From positions 1 to 64,000 of the forward strand of contig MU839265.1 of the NCBI GenBank assembly GCA_030685235.1: DNA of 64,000 nucleotides, written 5' to 3'. Under the pieces are notes generated by a model. The model was not told where the DNA came from, did no database searches, and was given only the letters and a program-made list of their open reading frames with translations. This document shows, piece after piece, positions 49,901 through 63,472 of the stretch. A program made the position numbers and the translations under genes. Each line of letters opens with the position of its first letter. The stretch's first letter is position 1. Source of the DNA: Copromyces sp. CBS 386.78. Lineage: Eukaryota; Ascomycota; Sordariomycetes; Sordariales; Sordariaceae.

Positions 49901-50789
49901 TAATAAGAAAACCCCTTAGAGTACTAGAAATACTAAAAGTATTAAAAGTATTAAAAGTATTATAAATCCTTCAAATAATATTATTATATATAACAATCCC
50001 TTTATATATATAATCCCCCTCTTTAGAGCTCGCTTCCCTTCGTATATATAATCCCCCTCTTAAAATTCGTTATTTTTATCGTCGTCGTCGTTATTAATGG
50101 AGATAGGTTCTACTTTATTAGTAGTAGGGTTATTATTTATACGTAGGCTATCGTCGGGGTTAATCTCTTCGTTTACGTGGTTTTAAATAAAGTTATTATA
50201 AATATAGTCGTCGAAAGCGGGAGGATTGCGGTTGGGTACGAGGTTTATATTTTAGAAGGAGTTTGGAAGTATAGTTATTAATAATATAAACGGTTAGTAA
50301 TATATACGACGGCGATAAATAAATATTTACTTTACGATTATAATAACTCTATAGGGTTAATAGTTTAGGGGGGTATTTATTGCGGTTGCGGTATTAGAGT
50401 ATTATACGGTAGTATTGGAGTATTACGCAGTAGTAGTAACGACGACTGCTAAATATAATTGCGTTCGAAGTAGAAATAGTCTTTAATAGCTTTTTTAATT
50501 ATAATATAAATACTTTTATTAACTCTATAGGCGAAATACTATAAAGGCGGCAGGTTTCGTACGTTGTAGAATAATAACCTCCCGGATATAAGGGAATTTT
50601 TGAAGCTATATAGCACTTCTCTTAGCGTATTATTTTTATTAATTCTTAGTGCGAATCTAAAGATTAATTACTTTATAAAATCGGTAATATAAGTATTAGG
50701 TAGTTAGTCTAGCGGTGATAATAGTAGAGGGGAAGAAGGTTGAGGGTTATTATTAGTACGAAAAGTAGAGGTAGTATTAGTACCGTTGG
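49901..50789. repeat. AT-rich RIP-mutated DNA, including short tandem repeats
   Basis: No frame could be assigned. AAAAGTATT-type units repeat about three times around 49934-49960, and two copies of TATATATAATCCCCCTCTT-like sequence lie at about 50007 and 50042. The stretch ends at the GTTGG target site (50785-50789) of the gypsy element. Confidence 0.5.
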
Positions 50790-51023
50790 TATCACGGGAA
50801 GAGGGCGAGAGGTTGAGTATAAATATAGATATGCGTAATTGCACGAGGAGAGGAAAGGAAGAGAAGTGTAGAAGTACATTCGGGAGATAGGCTTTTATAG
50901 GACTCGAGCCATAAACCCCAGTAGGTCTATAGCAGGAGGCTACAACCAATCAACCAAAATGGTAATAATAATTTTAAAGAGCTATTATCACCAGTATATA
51001 CAATATAAGCTAACCCTATAATA
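50790..51023 (-). repeat. 3' LTR of gypsy element 1
   Basis: Aligns over its length with 57704-57937 and 63242-63472. The ends on the element strand are TATTATAGGG and CGTGATA, derivable from TG...CA termini by C-to-T and G-to-A changes. A purine run (GAGGAAG) lies just inside, as a polypurine tract should. Confidence 0.88.
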
Positions 51024-54000
51024 CTTCCTCAAACTAAAAGAAGCCATATAGCTAACTAATATTATATAAAATAATAAATAACCTTATTAAACGTTCAATC
51101 CAACTATAAAAAACTTCTATAACTACTAATCGCGGCGACCTCCTCTTATATTTTACTCGCGGAGCCTCCGCTTCTACAGCCGGCTCCTCTATTTCTTCTA
51201 ACGCCTTCTTTCGCTTCCGCTCCGCCGCCAATTAATCTAAGGATATTAGAGCCTCCGGGTATACTTTATAAAACTATTGTATTATATTAGGGGATATAAT
51301 TATATTAGTACGCGGCTACTATAAAAGTTAATAAAGTAGTACCTAAATAATAAAATATTTTTAATAACCGTTAACCGCTTTACGGTAGCTATTAATTTTA
51401 ACGAAGTCCTATTCTACCGAATCTTCTTTATTATTAATCTTCCTTATATTACAATTTTAATTTACGCGAATATCCTTTTCTTATATTTTTAATTATCCTA
51501 GAATACTTATTTTAATTTACAGTTTAATTTTATTAATATAAAAGGTAGGGCTATACTTTATATTAACCGGCAGTTTAAATATAATCCTATAGCTATTTAC
51601 TTTAATAATTTTGAACGGGCTTTTATAAAAGGGGGTAAGCTTTGCGTACGGTCGGCCGGTATTAAGGTTTTCCATATTAAGTAGGACTTTATTTCCCGTT
51701 TTATACTTCGGGGTATTTATCCTTCAAATATTAGCGTTAACCTTGTACCATTATTAAATTTATTTTATTTAATTTATAATATATTCTAATATTTTCTTAA
51801 AATAATTAATAATTTCGTTAACCTTAAAGTATTCCGCTTACTATTAAATTAATAGATTTAGCAGGTATAATTTCGTTAGTTTAACGCTTATATAGGGGTA
51901 GAAATTATAATTAATAAAGAAAAAGGATATTCCCATTATTTTAAATACTAAATTATTATTAGCGAATTCTATAATTAGTAATTAATTTACCTAATTATCC
52001 TACGCCCAATTAATATAAAGACGAAAATATTTTTCTATTTCCGTATTAATATATTCTATTTAGCCGTTAGTAGTTAGGTAGAACGCGGAAGAAGGCTTAA
52101 AAATTACTTCTAAGCAGGAGGATAGAATTTTCTAAAATTATAAAATAAATTAGGAATTTTAGTCCAATATAATAAAATCCGGGAGGCTATAAATATTATA
52201 AATCCTTTTAATAAACCGGTCTACTAATTCTTCGGCTATAAAGCTGATAATAGGAATAAAGTATCGTATTTTCGTTAAATAATTAATAACGACGGCTATA
52301 TATTTAAATTCTTAACCCCGGCGTACGTAAGGAATTAAAGGGGTAATATAATTTATAGAAATATCTTTTTATAGTACGAAAAATATTATTAGCAGCTTTA
52401 AGAACCCGTATAGAAAGTATCGTAATAGTTTAAATTTAATATATAGTAAGCAAGCTTTATAATAGGCCCTAACGGTACTAAATATTTTTAATTAGAAAAA
52501 AGATTAAAAGAATAATAAGTAAGTCTTTTTATAACTTAGGTAACTAATAGATAGTAAATTGTATATACGGCGGAAGAGTTAAAGCTAAAGTTCGGTATTA
52601 TTAGGGTCGATAATAATAGCGCTTCGAAAGTAGGTTCGTCCTTATATTACCCTATATTTAGCGAAAAATATTTTTTTTAATTAATCCTTTACTTCTTTAA
52701 ATTAAATATAGTAATTAAAGTCTAATAGGTAGGCGAGTAAGTCTTATAAAAATACCGACTTCTCGTAATTTTCTATAATTAAATCGTTAATAAATTTATT
52801 ATCTATTACTTCTAAGTCGTAAATATATTCTATTCTAATATTAATAACCTCCTTTTTACTCTCTAGAACGAAAGTTCTATTTACGAAAATATTATAATCG
52901 AATAAAATCTTATTTCTAGCTAGCAATTATTCGTCGGCTTCGTCCTTAGGTAAATCCTCCGGTTTCCTATTTAAAGCGTTAGGGCGTACTTACAACGAAC
53001 CCGGTCGGTATTTAATTATAAAATTAAACCGGAATAGGAATTAGGATTATTATATATAGCGGGGAATTAGCTATTTATTAATTATAAAAATCTTTAAAGT
53101 TTTATAGTCCGTAAAGACTTTAATCGGTTATTATACCCCTTCGAATTCGGGGCGCCACTCTTCTAAAGTCTTAATAATAGCGAATAATTCTTTATTATAA
53201 ATATCGTAATTATATTTAATTAAAGAATATTACTAATTAAAGTAAATAATAGGGCGAAGGATACTATTATTATTATATTATAATAATATACTTCTATATA
53301 CCTAATTGGAAATATCCGTTTTTATAACGGTTTATTTTAACTAATCGTAAATCCAAAGTATGGGTCCGCTCGTAAAAGCTTTTTTTAAGGCTTCGAAAGA
53401 CTTTTAATACTATTCCTCCTATTCCTATCCCGCTGTTTTCTTAATTAATTCGTATAACGGGCCGGCAATAATAGAGAAATACTTAATAAAATAATAGTAG
53501 AAATTAGCGAAACCTAAAAAGCGCTAAAGCGACCTCTTAGAATTTAAAACTTCCTATATTGTAATTGCAAAAACTTTCTCTAAATCTATTTCGAAACTAC
53601 TTAGGGTAATAATGAAATTTAAATATTTAATTCGCTACGTATAAAACTCGTACTTATTAATATCAATTTAGAATCCGGCTTTAATTATCTTCTATAAAAC
53701 TTCCTTAACGTATTTTTTATATTCCTTTTCGTTATTAGAATAAACTAAAATGTCGTTGAAATAAGCGGTAATATAAACGTCGAAAATATTGTATAGGACG
53801 TCGTTAATATAATTTTAAAAGGTTCTTAGCGCGCCTTATAAATTGAAAAAATATATAATAAATTCGTAAAGGCTAAAGCGGGTAATAAAGGCGGTAAATT
53901 ATTTATACCCCTCTTTAATATAGATCTTATTAAACGTAGTAATAATATTGAACTTCGTAAAAATCTTTACCTTATAAATCGTATTAAAAGTCTCTTTAAT

Positions 54001-55973
54001 TAATAGTAGCGGATAATATATTTTTAATATAATATTATTAATATTATAGTAATCTATACAAATACGAACTCCGCCTCCGGGTTTTTTAATTAGTAAAAGG
54101 AGGGAAGCGGTTACCGACTATAATAATTAAATAAACTTCTTCCTTAAATTATCGTCGATCTACTTTTTAATAACGACCCCTTTTATAAGTAATACATATC
54201 GTAGCTATACGCTAGGAGGTTACTCTCCCAGTTATAATTCAATTTTATAATCGTACGAACGATAGGGAGGGATTTCCTCTACTAACGAAAGTAAGAAAGC
54301 GGTAACTTCGTTAATATACTTCTATCCTTTAAAACGGTTTAAAATTTCAATAATCTCTTCTTTGATTTTTAATAGTCGATTTACTTTATTAAAAAACTTC
54401 TTTATATTATCTTCGTCGACTTTTACCAAATATATTTATCGGAAGATTTCTTCGTATACGGGCGTATTAGTTTTGAAATTTCCGGTAAGGTTAATTACTT
54501 TAGCGAAGATTGCGGCTTTTTAAGTATTTTTTGAAGTATAAATATTAATTATTTCGTTAATAAAGTTATAAAACGTAAGGGGTAGACTTTTTTTATATTT
54601 CCTTCTATTGCTTTTTATAATATTATTAATTATTTCCTCGGTTAAATTTAGATCCTAAAAATCCGCTATAGCCGCTAGCCTTTCGATTTTAATATAATTC
54701 GTAATATACGGCTATAACTATTCCTTTTCGTAAATAAAATTAAATGTAGTTACGTTGAATACTTTAATATTATTAGGGTTGAACTTGTAATTAGGCTTAC
54801 GAAGATAATAATATTAAGGGCGACTCGCACTAGCTAAGATGTAGTAGCTACCTATATATATATAAGGTTCGTAAAGTGCGGGGCTCTTAATTTTAATAAG
54901 GAAAATGGTAATACTGGTAATAGCGATTTTAAATTTAGCCCTCCGGGCTACTAGCGCTTTAATAAGAGCGGGGACCGTATAGTAGCCGGTCTTAAGATTA
55001 ATCTTAGGTTTAATAACGGTAAGAGGGAATTCGGGAGCGGATAAAGGTTCTAAAGCTTTTAAAGCGGGCTCTACCGCAATCTTTTTAATCTTCTCTTTTT
55101 TAATAATTAAAAGGCGAAATTCGGTCTCTTCCTTTTTAATAATTAGAGAAGGAGATTCGGTTTCTTCCTTCTTAATTGGCGGAATAGGTATTTAGTAGAC
55201 GGAGGCTACCGAAACCTAATTAGTAAGGGTTTTAAGTACTATTATTTAGTATTTAAGGAAATCCGTTAATAAATAGCGGCCGTAATAAGTAGTATAATTA
55301 AAATATATACTATATTATTCGTAGTCAATTTTTAACCGATAGTATTATATTTATAGGAAATTTAAAATAATTAAGTACTTCTTAGAAATATCGTGAATTA
55401 AAAAGGTGATAGTCTCCTTGTAATAGCCGATCCGGAATTTAGCTATTATTCCTTTAGAAATAATGCCCTTAACTACTCCGTTAGTAAGAACGAACTTCTT
55501 TGCTTTTAATAATTAGAAACGGAGAAGGTTATTTTTAATAATAAAAGAGCGATTAATAAATACGAAAGTAAAATAACCGCTATTAATAAAAGTAATATAA
55601 TAATTTTTATACGAACGGATTATAATATAAAAGGATAAAAGTATTAAATTTAAGGAAGTAGAACTATTTAATAATTAAATTTTAATTTCCTCTAAACCTT
55701 CTAACTTTATAGAGTTTAAAATTCGTCTTTTAAATATAATCCGGCTAAACCTCTATACGCGACTATATATAGAGGTTAAATATTTTCTTAATTATTATAA
55801 TATTTTCTATTAGCGGCGGGTTTAACGGGGGTAATTAAAGTAGCCGGGGTAATTAGAACGGTATCGGCGGCGTAGACTTACTTTTAATTACGACTTTTAT
55901 TATAATTTTTATTCTTCAACTTCTTATTAATAGAATGTTAAGGGCCCTAGGAATTATAGTTGACTAAAGTAAT

Positions 55974-56015
55974 ATAATTGCGGGTAATATGGCCGGGCTT
56001 ACTATAACGACGGTA
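55974..56015 (-). pseudogene. Gag zinc knuckle with Cys codons changed to Tyr
   Basis: The minus strand reads YRRYSKPGHITRNY, the CCHC knuckle spacing (x2, x4, x4) with His kept and all three Cys positions read as Tyr. TGC/TGT to TAC/TAT is a G-to-A change, the complement-strand product of RIP. Confidence 0.75.
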
Positions 56016-57703
56016 GAGGTTATTATAGGAACGTTAGTCGAGAATATCCTTGTAAATAAAGATTGCGAAATTAATAGCGTTTAAATTTATTTTATTACTG
56101 CCCTAGCTAATAAGGATATTATTAGTAAAAAGTTTAGTATTAGAATAACCTCCGCTATTATTATTATTATTATTAATACTACTACTAGGATTAAGGAAGT
56201 AATTCGCTATTTTTTAATAATAATCCGCGTTTTTAAAATTATTAGCAACGTTATAATAAATTTCGAATTAACGTTTAAAATTGTTATCGGGAGGAAGGTT
56301 ATAGTAAGTGAAAGCGTTATAAAAATATTTATTAATTTTATTTTAGAAATAATAGACTTTTATCGAATTATTAAAACCGTAGAAATTTATTAAATTAGTT
56401 AATTTAAATTTAAAATCCGTAAAAAATATATTCTTTATATATAATTCTTGTAAGCGACGGCCGGCGTCTATTTTAAAATTTACGTTTTAGAAATAAGAGA
56501 CTAAATATTCTATAAATTTAACGCCTATTTTCTAGCGTTAATTCGCTTTATCGGGGTTTAATTAGATTACGTTTAAATTATCTTAGATACTAGATAAGAT
56601 TTTAAGTCCTAGAAGTATGGTAGTACGGATAATTTTAATATTTTTAGAAGAATAAAAAGCGGCGTTGTATTTCTATTAAAATTAAATATGAAAATACTAG
56701 GCTTTAAAAATTTTATATTTACGAACGGGACTATTAATTTCCTTGCCTATAAAAATAGGCGGGTTTTTTACTATTTAGCGAAGAGAAGAAAATATAGTTA
56801 CTTTCGTAATTGTATTATTAACGGGGGAAGAAAAGGAAGTTTATATTTTAAAAGTATTATATTCCGCGAATAAAATATTATAAACGGATTTAAAATTAAT
56901 ATAATTGAAGTTCTTTTAATCGAAATTGGATTGGGCGTCGTCGGCTATTTGGCGGGTAATTTTAAATTCCTCCTTAGAATGTTAGAAATTACTTTCGAAA
57001 TTGTTGTAGTATTCGAAGTTGGTGTAATAAAAGTAATTAAGAAGTGTAATAATAGAGTAGAAAATAGGGGTTTAGGAGAAAAGAAAAGTTATTTCGAAAT
57101 ATTCACGCGGGATTAGGAGACTTTCTAACTAATTAAAGCCTTTAAAAAGATTAGCGAGAGTTATAATAGCGGGTTAAGGGAGTTCGAAAAGCGTAGCGCG
57201 ATAAATTATAATATCGAACTCGCTATTAAAAGTATTAATAGCGGAATATAATAATTCTAAATCAAACGGGTTACTAGTAATAAGAATAAAAAAGTTAGGA
57301 AGATCACCGCTACCGGTACTACCGTTAAGGGAGAAAAGGGCGGAATTATTATCGTCGTAAGATATAAAATAAAAGAGAGGTAACCGTTCGAAATAAAAAA
57401 GAAGTAAAAGTCCGTAATTAAAACCGTTTAAAATAAAAGTCCGTTACTAGGACTATTTTAAAGTAATCAAAAATAGGCGATCTCTTATTTACTAAATAAA
57501 GAATACCTTCCTTTACGTACTAATAAAGGGAGGTTTAGGGTTTTAATTAGGCAATTATTATAATTACGACTATTAATACTTAGGGGGGTATTAGGCTTAA
57601 CAATTTATAACGAAGCAATCCTTATATACGCGTAATCGAAAAAATAATTATAATAAAAGATAAGTTTACACTATAAACGCAATAATTAAAAGGTATAATT
57701 AAC

Positions 57704-57937
57704 TATTACGGGAAGAGGGCGAAAGGTTGAATATAAATATAAATATACGTAATTGTACGAAGAGAGGAAAGGAAGAGAAGTATAGAAGTATACTCGGGAG
57801 ATGGGCTTTTATAGGACTCGAGCCATAAACCCCAGTAGGTCCATGGCGGGAGGCCACAACCAATCAACCGAGATGGTGACAGTAGTCTCAGAGAGCTACT
57901 ATCACTAGCATATGCAACACAGGCTAACCCTGTAATA
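57704..57937 (-). repeat. 5' LTR of gypsy element 1
   Basis: 234 bp, matching the LTR at 50790-51023. Its right part (57835-57937) keeps many CpA and TpG sites that are TpA in the other copy, so it is the least mutated LTR copy here. Confidence 0.88.
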
Positions 57938-57942
57938 GTTGG

Positions 57943-59640
57943 GTAATGTAAGTAAGGTAGGTAATATAGGTTTTAATAGTCCTATATTTATTGTATCTAT
58001 ATTTATACTTTTATATTCGTTAAATATAAGTATAGGAAGTAGGGTAGGGAGTATTCCAATACTATTATTATTATTATTGACCCTATACGTATTGTTATTA
58101 GTTTAATAATTATTTTAGAAGTTGAAGTTGAAGATTTGAAGTACGGGTATAAAACCCTTTATACTGTTATTACGTTTCGTACCCGGGATAGCGTATAGTA
58201 TAAACAATTAAAATTACTAATTATTTAACTATTTAAATATTAGTGCGCCGGCGAAAGAAATAAATAGCTATTAAAACGAATTAAACTACTGTAAAGTTAT
58301 TTTAGGTAGAGGTTAGTTAATTGTAGTCTGCTTAATAGTAATAATATTAGTTTAGGTAATAAGATTTTTTATTATTAGGGCAAAATAGTGTTTCTAGTTA
58401 GGAAAAATACATTATTAATAATATTCTTACCCTTTGTAATAATTTTTATATTCGCGAATGAAGTTATACCCCTATATTTTAATTAATTTATTATATAATA
58501 GATTAGCAGATTCTTTACCCTCTTTTTATATTTTATATTCGCGATTACGCTTATTTTTAAATTTGTATAGTATTAAATTTATTATAGATTTACGGCCGGT
58601 ATTAGTTGTTGTTAAGTGTTTAGAAATATTGGCGGGCGCGGCGGTAGATGTGGCGGTAAGTATAGAGGGTTAGCGAAACGGTTAGTAAGAAGGTTAATAA
58701 TAATAAGAAGGCGGGCGAAAGGAATTATATTATAATTGAAATTATAACTTTAATTGCGAAATATTATAATTAATTAATTATTCTATAAAGGAGGCGATTT
58801 GTAATAGGGTAGGCGTATTAAATATAGAGGTAGAATTTTTTACTGTTAAAATCCGCTAATAACGTAGAAGTAAGCTATAATTGTAAAAAAGTATTATTTA
58901 ATTAGTTGCCCTACGAGATTAATAATTACCTTCGAAATATTATTATTATTAAATAACGTAATTAAATTATTTTTCTTAAGGATAACGCGGTTTTAAAAGA
59001 GTATTATACCTTTCCTATTCGTTTCTTATATATTAACCGCCTAATCCGTATATTATATAATAATATAGAGATTTATATTAATAATATTATATTCGTTGCG
59101 AATAATTTCTATAAAGTTATTTTCGATGCGCCGTAGTTTAGTTAGGAGCCTAATATTAAAATTATAATTATTTGGATAGACTTTATTAGAATTATTCTTC
59201 TTAATAAGTATATGGTCGTTCGAAACGAGAGTAGGCAATTTACCGGGCTTTGTAAGGAAGTCGTTAAAATTCCTATTTATTAATTATATATTATTATATA
59301 TAAGTAAAATATTGAAATAGTTGGGGACCCGGGGCGGTATTAGTGCTACCTTCGATTTACGCAATTTTCTAGCTAGCGCCGGTCGCTCGATTACTTTAAC
59401 GACTTTAACCTCGCTTTATAATATTTATAATATTTAGGATAGAAACGGATATTCGTCCCCTTTACTATTACTTACGGTTATTATATAGTAAGATTTATTT
59501 TTATTTTCGATAGGGGTATTATAGGGCTAGAGCCCGGGGTTATAGCGCTCTAATCTTCATGACCAGAGCTGTCACGCCGTAGCTATCTCCGTAGTTATAC
59601 TCGCGTAACCCCCTTCAAAACCTTACACTTCTAATAGATC
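57943..59640. mobile_element. RIP-mutated DNA, family unassigned, with a plus-strand coding relic
   Basis: AT-rich and CpA/TpG-poor. Around 58960-59280 a plus-strand frame is readable (for example FPIRFLYINRLIRILYN and NKYMVVRNESRQFTGLCKEV) with TAG/TAA breaks; I do not recognise the family. A short stretch near 59555-59600 keeps normal CpA/TpG. The end of this region may include the 5' LTR of gypsy relic 2, not delimited. Confidence 0.45.
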
Positions 59641-62600
59641 CGCCTCAAATAAACTTTTCTCCTCTTTATAGAACCTTAATTAAATTATACGATTAGTACA
59701 CGTATTAACCATATTATCCCCATTATATTAAATTCTATTAAAATAATAGACCTAATAGAATAAGATAGACCGGCGCCGCCGGTATAATTAAATGCAAAGG
59801 GGCTACCTATTAATTTCGTTATAATTACTAATACCGCTATTATTAAATAGTAAACTACTACTACCGTAGAAGTTAAACGCTTCGAAAATAAACGCTTCCG
59901 TATCCTCGTAAATAAGAGAACCTTCGCTATAGAGATTTTTACTAGTAATAAATTTTCCGCCGCTATTAAGACTATAATCGGCTCCGCCTCCTAAAGTACG
60001 TAGTACCCTATAATAATTACCGTTAGTCCGAACGCTTTAATTAGTACCGAAGAAGCTGCTCCGTCGTACAACTCTAAACGTAAAAATATTTACTAGCCGA
60101 AGTAGAATAATACCGCCGCCTCCTTTAATTTCTATATAATTCGACTAAAGTTTACTTATAAAGAGGAGGAAGTTGCCAGGGCTATTACCAACGATAAATC
60201 TAAATAGTTAGTATTATTAAATATCCTCCCCGCCGATAAAATATTTATAGTAGAAGCCTTTTAATATTAAAGAGGAGTGAGCAGAATTTATAACGCTAAA
60301 GATTTCTTTAATTAATTAAAAAAGGTTTTTAACGATAAGAATAAAAAGCGTTTCGTATTTACCCGCTTACGATCCGTTCGCTAGAAAAATAATTAAACCC
60401 TATCCGAATAGCTCCTTACCTTTAAAGCTAACTTTACTAAGGCCGGTAGTCTCGTTTAGGAAAATAATTCTAAGCTCGCCTAATTAGAAATTTCGGTATT
60501 TATAGGTTTCTATAATTAATTAATTTCTATTCGTATACTTTAAATTTATTCCCTCTATATTGAATAATTAAAAGATATTATATATAAATACAAAAATAAT
60601 AAGATCTTCCTAAAGTATACTTTTTATAATAATTGTAATTCCTATTAGAATTCGTTTTTCTACTACTAGGGCGCCTAAACCGCCCCGGCTACCCTCCCCA
60701 AAAATATAAACAGTAATACCCCTATAACAATAGGGTATACGAAAACGAAGAATAATAAAGATGAAAAATACGCTAAATAGGTCTTTATAGAAGAAAAAAA
60801 TAAACGCCGCACTCAAGGCTTCTACGTATAATATAGAACGAACAAATATATAATTAATAATTATAAAGACTTACTTACTTAACGTCCCGCCGCTATTAGC
60901 GTTAAAGTTACCAAAATTAAACCTAAAATAGAACTAATATTAGAAAATAATAATGAGCGACTCTACTCGCACCGTAGGGAAACTCTATTCGGACCGTAAA
61001 ACGAAAAGAAAATCTAAAGTTTCTCTATAGGTAAAGGCGCTCTAAGTACGCAAATTAGACTAGATTTTTCCTTATTTTTTTCTTTATTTTCCAAGCCTCA
61101 TATCATTTGTCTACGCCGTATATACAGTCTTAAACTCGAAGGTGCTTAGAATTATTAAAATTTAAGACTACTAAAGTTAAATATAAGAAAAACCTAGCCG
61201 ATTTAAGAGCGGCAAGAGGCTTAGAGTAGATTGAAAAATCTATGAAAATTCAAGAAGTATTTTAGTCCTACTTCTATCTTTATATACTTTATTTTCACCG
61301 AAATAAACGTAGAAGTTTAAATTTTATTTACGGTGCGAATAGAGTTTCCCTACGGTGCGAGTAGAGTCGCTCATAATAATAACGATAATTATTTTACTAT
61401 TAATAAATTAGAAAAAGAGTAATTCCCTTACGTAATCGAGTGAAGGAGCGTTCTAAAGTACTAAATAAGGAGATAGGAATAAAAAACTTCCCGGGTCTTA
61501 TAGAAATAAATATTACAAAGATACTTATAATTATTAATAATAAAGATTATTTCTATACCTTTATTAATAAAAATTATTAGTACTATACTATAATTAGTAA
61601 AAAGGTCGTCAAATAATTAAAGATTCCTATAATCCCTATACTTAAAAAGGTAATTAAAAGAACGTCCGCCAAAATAGAGGGAATTAAAATTAAGGGGATA
61701 ATATATTTTAAAGCAGATATTTACAATTACAATTTTATAATTTACGCTTATATTGTCCCGTAATTAAAATTCCTAATTATTTTAGGAAAATTATAATTAA
61801 TAGCGATAAAAACCTATTTTATCCCCTACAAATATAAATTTTAGTACGGGGTAGCCAATTATTAAATACCGTACTTCGGGTATTCCTTAAAAGGCTTATC
61901 CCTTAGAAAGAAGGAAATTAGAGAGGCTATTTACTATATAGCAACTATATTTATAGCTACTATAAATCGGATTTAGGAATAGAATAGCCGGAGAGCCGTA
62001 GAATTAATAATATTTTTAATTAATTTACAAAATATCGAGAAAGTTCTTAAATTAAAAATTAATTTATTAAAAGAGGAATTACGAAAACGTATCCCCGTAG
62101 AATTTTATAATCTTTTATTCGTTTAGAAATAATTTAAAACCAATAAATTCAACCTTTATTACTTAAATATTAACTATAAAATCGAGATTAAGAAGGATAA
62201 AACTAGTTAAAAGTTTCCGCTACCTATAAATTACCTTTATAATATATTTCGAAAGGAGTTTTTAATATTAAAGAAGACGATTAAAAACTTTATAAATAAA
62301 GGGTTTATTCGTACTAACAATTCCCTTACGGCCGTACTAATATTCTTTACTAGAAAGCCTAGTAATAGTCTACGCTTTTATTATAATTATAAAACTTTTA
62401 ACGCTATTACTAGAATAGACCGCTACCCTTTACCGCTAATTAAAAATTTTTTTAAAATTATTACTAAAGCTAAATAATTTATTAAAATAAATATAATATA
62501 AACTTTCTATAAAATCCGTATAATAGAGGGCAAAGAAGGTAAAACGGTATTTAAATATTACTACGGGTTATTTAAATAGATAATAATACCGTTTGGGCTA

Positions 62601-63241
62601 TATAGTATACTTATAACGTTTTAATAGTATATTAATAATATTTTAAATAATTACTTTAATAAATTTACCTCCGCCTATATAAATAACGTACTAGTCTTCT
62701 CTTCTAATTCGAAGGCCAACTATATAGCCAAAGTACGTAAAGTCGTAAAACGTATAACAATCGTAAGTCTTTATCTCGACCCGAAGAAATATAAATTTAC
62801 CGTTAAAAACGTTAAATATTTTAACTTTATTATAATTGCGGGCGTTAATATCCAAATAGATCCAAAAAAAATTAGAGCAATTATAAAGTAGGAGGCACCT
62901 ACGTTTTAAAAAGGGGTAAAGAATTTCTTAAAGTTTACTAATTATTACCGGATATTTATTAAAATTTTCTTTTTTATAGTAGGACCGCTAATTATACTTA
63001 TAAGTAAAGAAATCCCCTTCGAATAAATTAAAGAGTGCGATAAGGCTTTTAAAAAATTAAAGTAATTATTTATAAAAATTCCTATCTTTACCTAGTAAAA
63101 TCTAAATCTCCCTACTTTTTTCGAAATAAATTATAGCGGTTATAATCTTAATAACGTACTCACCTAAGAAAGAGACGGCCAAAAAATCGCCGTCGCTTAC
63201 CACTTATAAAAATTAGTACCCGCCGAACGCAATTACCCTAT
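59641..63241 (+). mobile_element. Ty3/gypsy relic 2 (gag to RNase H), truncated by a later insertion
   Basis: Plus-strand frames, broken by TAA/TAG, run through a gag-like Ala/Pro/Asn-rich start (about 59690-60500) to reverse transcriptase at about 62300-62990 (RYPLPLIK at 62421-62444; YINNVLVFS at 62676-62702, where the catalytic Asp pair reads Asn-Asn). RNase H starts near 63130 (INYSGYNLNNVLT) and stops at KLVPAERNYPI, exactly where the LTR at 63242 begins. It is interrupted at 60953-61374 by a small inverted-repeat element. The 5' limit is uncertain. Confidence 0.78.
60953..61374. mobile_element. 422-bp MITE-like element with 48-bp terminal inverted repeats, little touched by RIP
   Basis: Starts ATGAGCGACTCTACTCGC and ends with its reverse complement; the two ends match for 47 of 48 bases. 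The flanks both read AATAATA, a possible 7-bp target duplication, though the sequence is simple. Inside and in the repeats CpA and TpG are common, unlike the gypsy relic around it. There is no ORF of note, so it would be non-autonomous. The transposase family cannot be told from this copy. Confidence 0.8.
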
Positions 63242-63472
63242 TATCACGGGTAGAGGGCGAGAGGTTGGGTGTAGATATTAGATATACGTAATTACACGAG
63301 GGAAGAAGAGGAAGAGTGCAAGGTGCGCTCGGGAGATGAGCCTTTATAGGACTCGAGCTATGAACCCCAATGGGTCTATGGCGGGAGGCCACAGCCAATT
63401 AATCGAAATAGTAACAATAGTCTTAGAGAGCTATTATCACCAGTATATACAATATAAATTAATCCTATAATA
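63242..63472 (-). repeat. LTR of gypsy element 3
   Basis: 231 bp, clearly the same LTR as at 50790-51023 and 57704-57937, with the same orientation as element 1. It lies directly after the Pro-Ile codons of the relic-2 RNase H motif. Confidence 0.88.

Larger units (their letters stand above)
50785..57942 (-). mobile_element. Complete Ty3/gypsy LTR retrotransposon, RIP-inactivated
   Basis: LTRs at 50790-51023 and 57704-57937 are each 234 bp, and the element is flanked by the same 5 bases, GTTGG (50785-50789 and 57938-57942), so the 7148-bp insertion is complete. Coding runs on the minus strand. A gag zinc knuckle is at 55974-56015, reverse transcriptase at about 54300-53600 (YPLLLIKE; YFNDILVYS at about 53765-53731), RNase H near 53350-53050 (FTDYKTLK), and integrase at about 52300-51930 (VVVINYLTK, LVDRFIKRIYN, SSAFYLTTNG). 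The order PR-RT-RH-IN is gypsy. All frames are broken by TAA/TAG, catalytic Asp reads as Asn, and knuckle Cys reads as Tyr, so it cannot be autonomous now. Confidence 0.9.

Noticed and set aside
49934..49975. CRISPR-like short repeats
   Set aside because: Simple AAAAGTATT tandem units with no spacers in AT-rich eukaryotic DNA.
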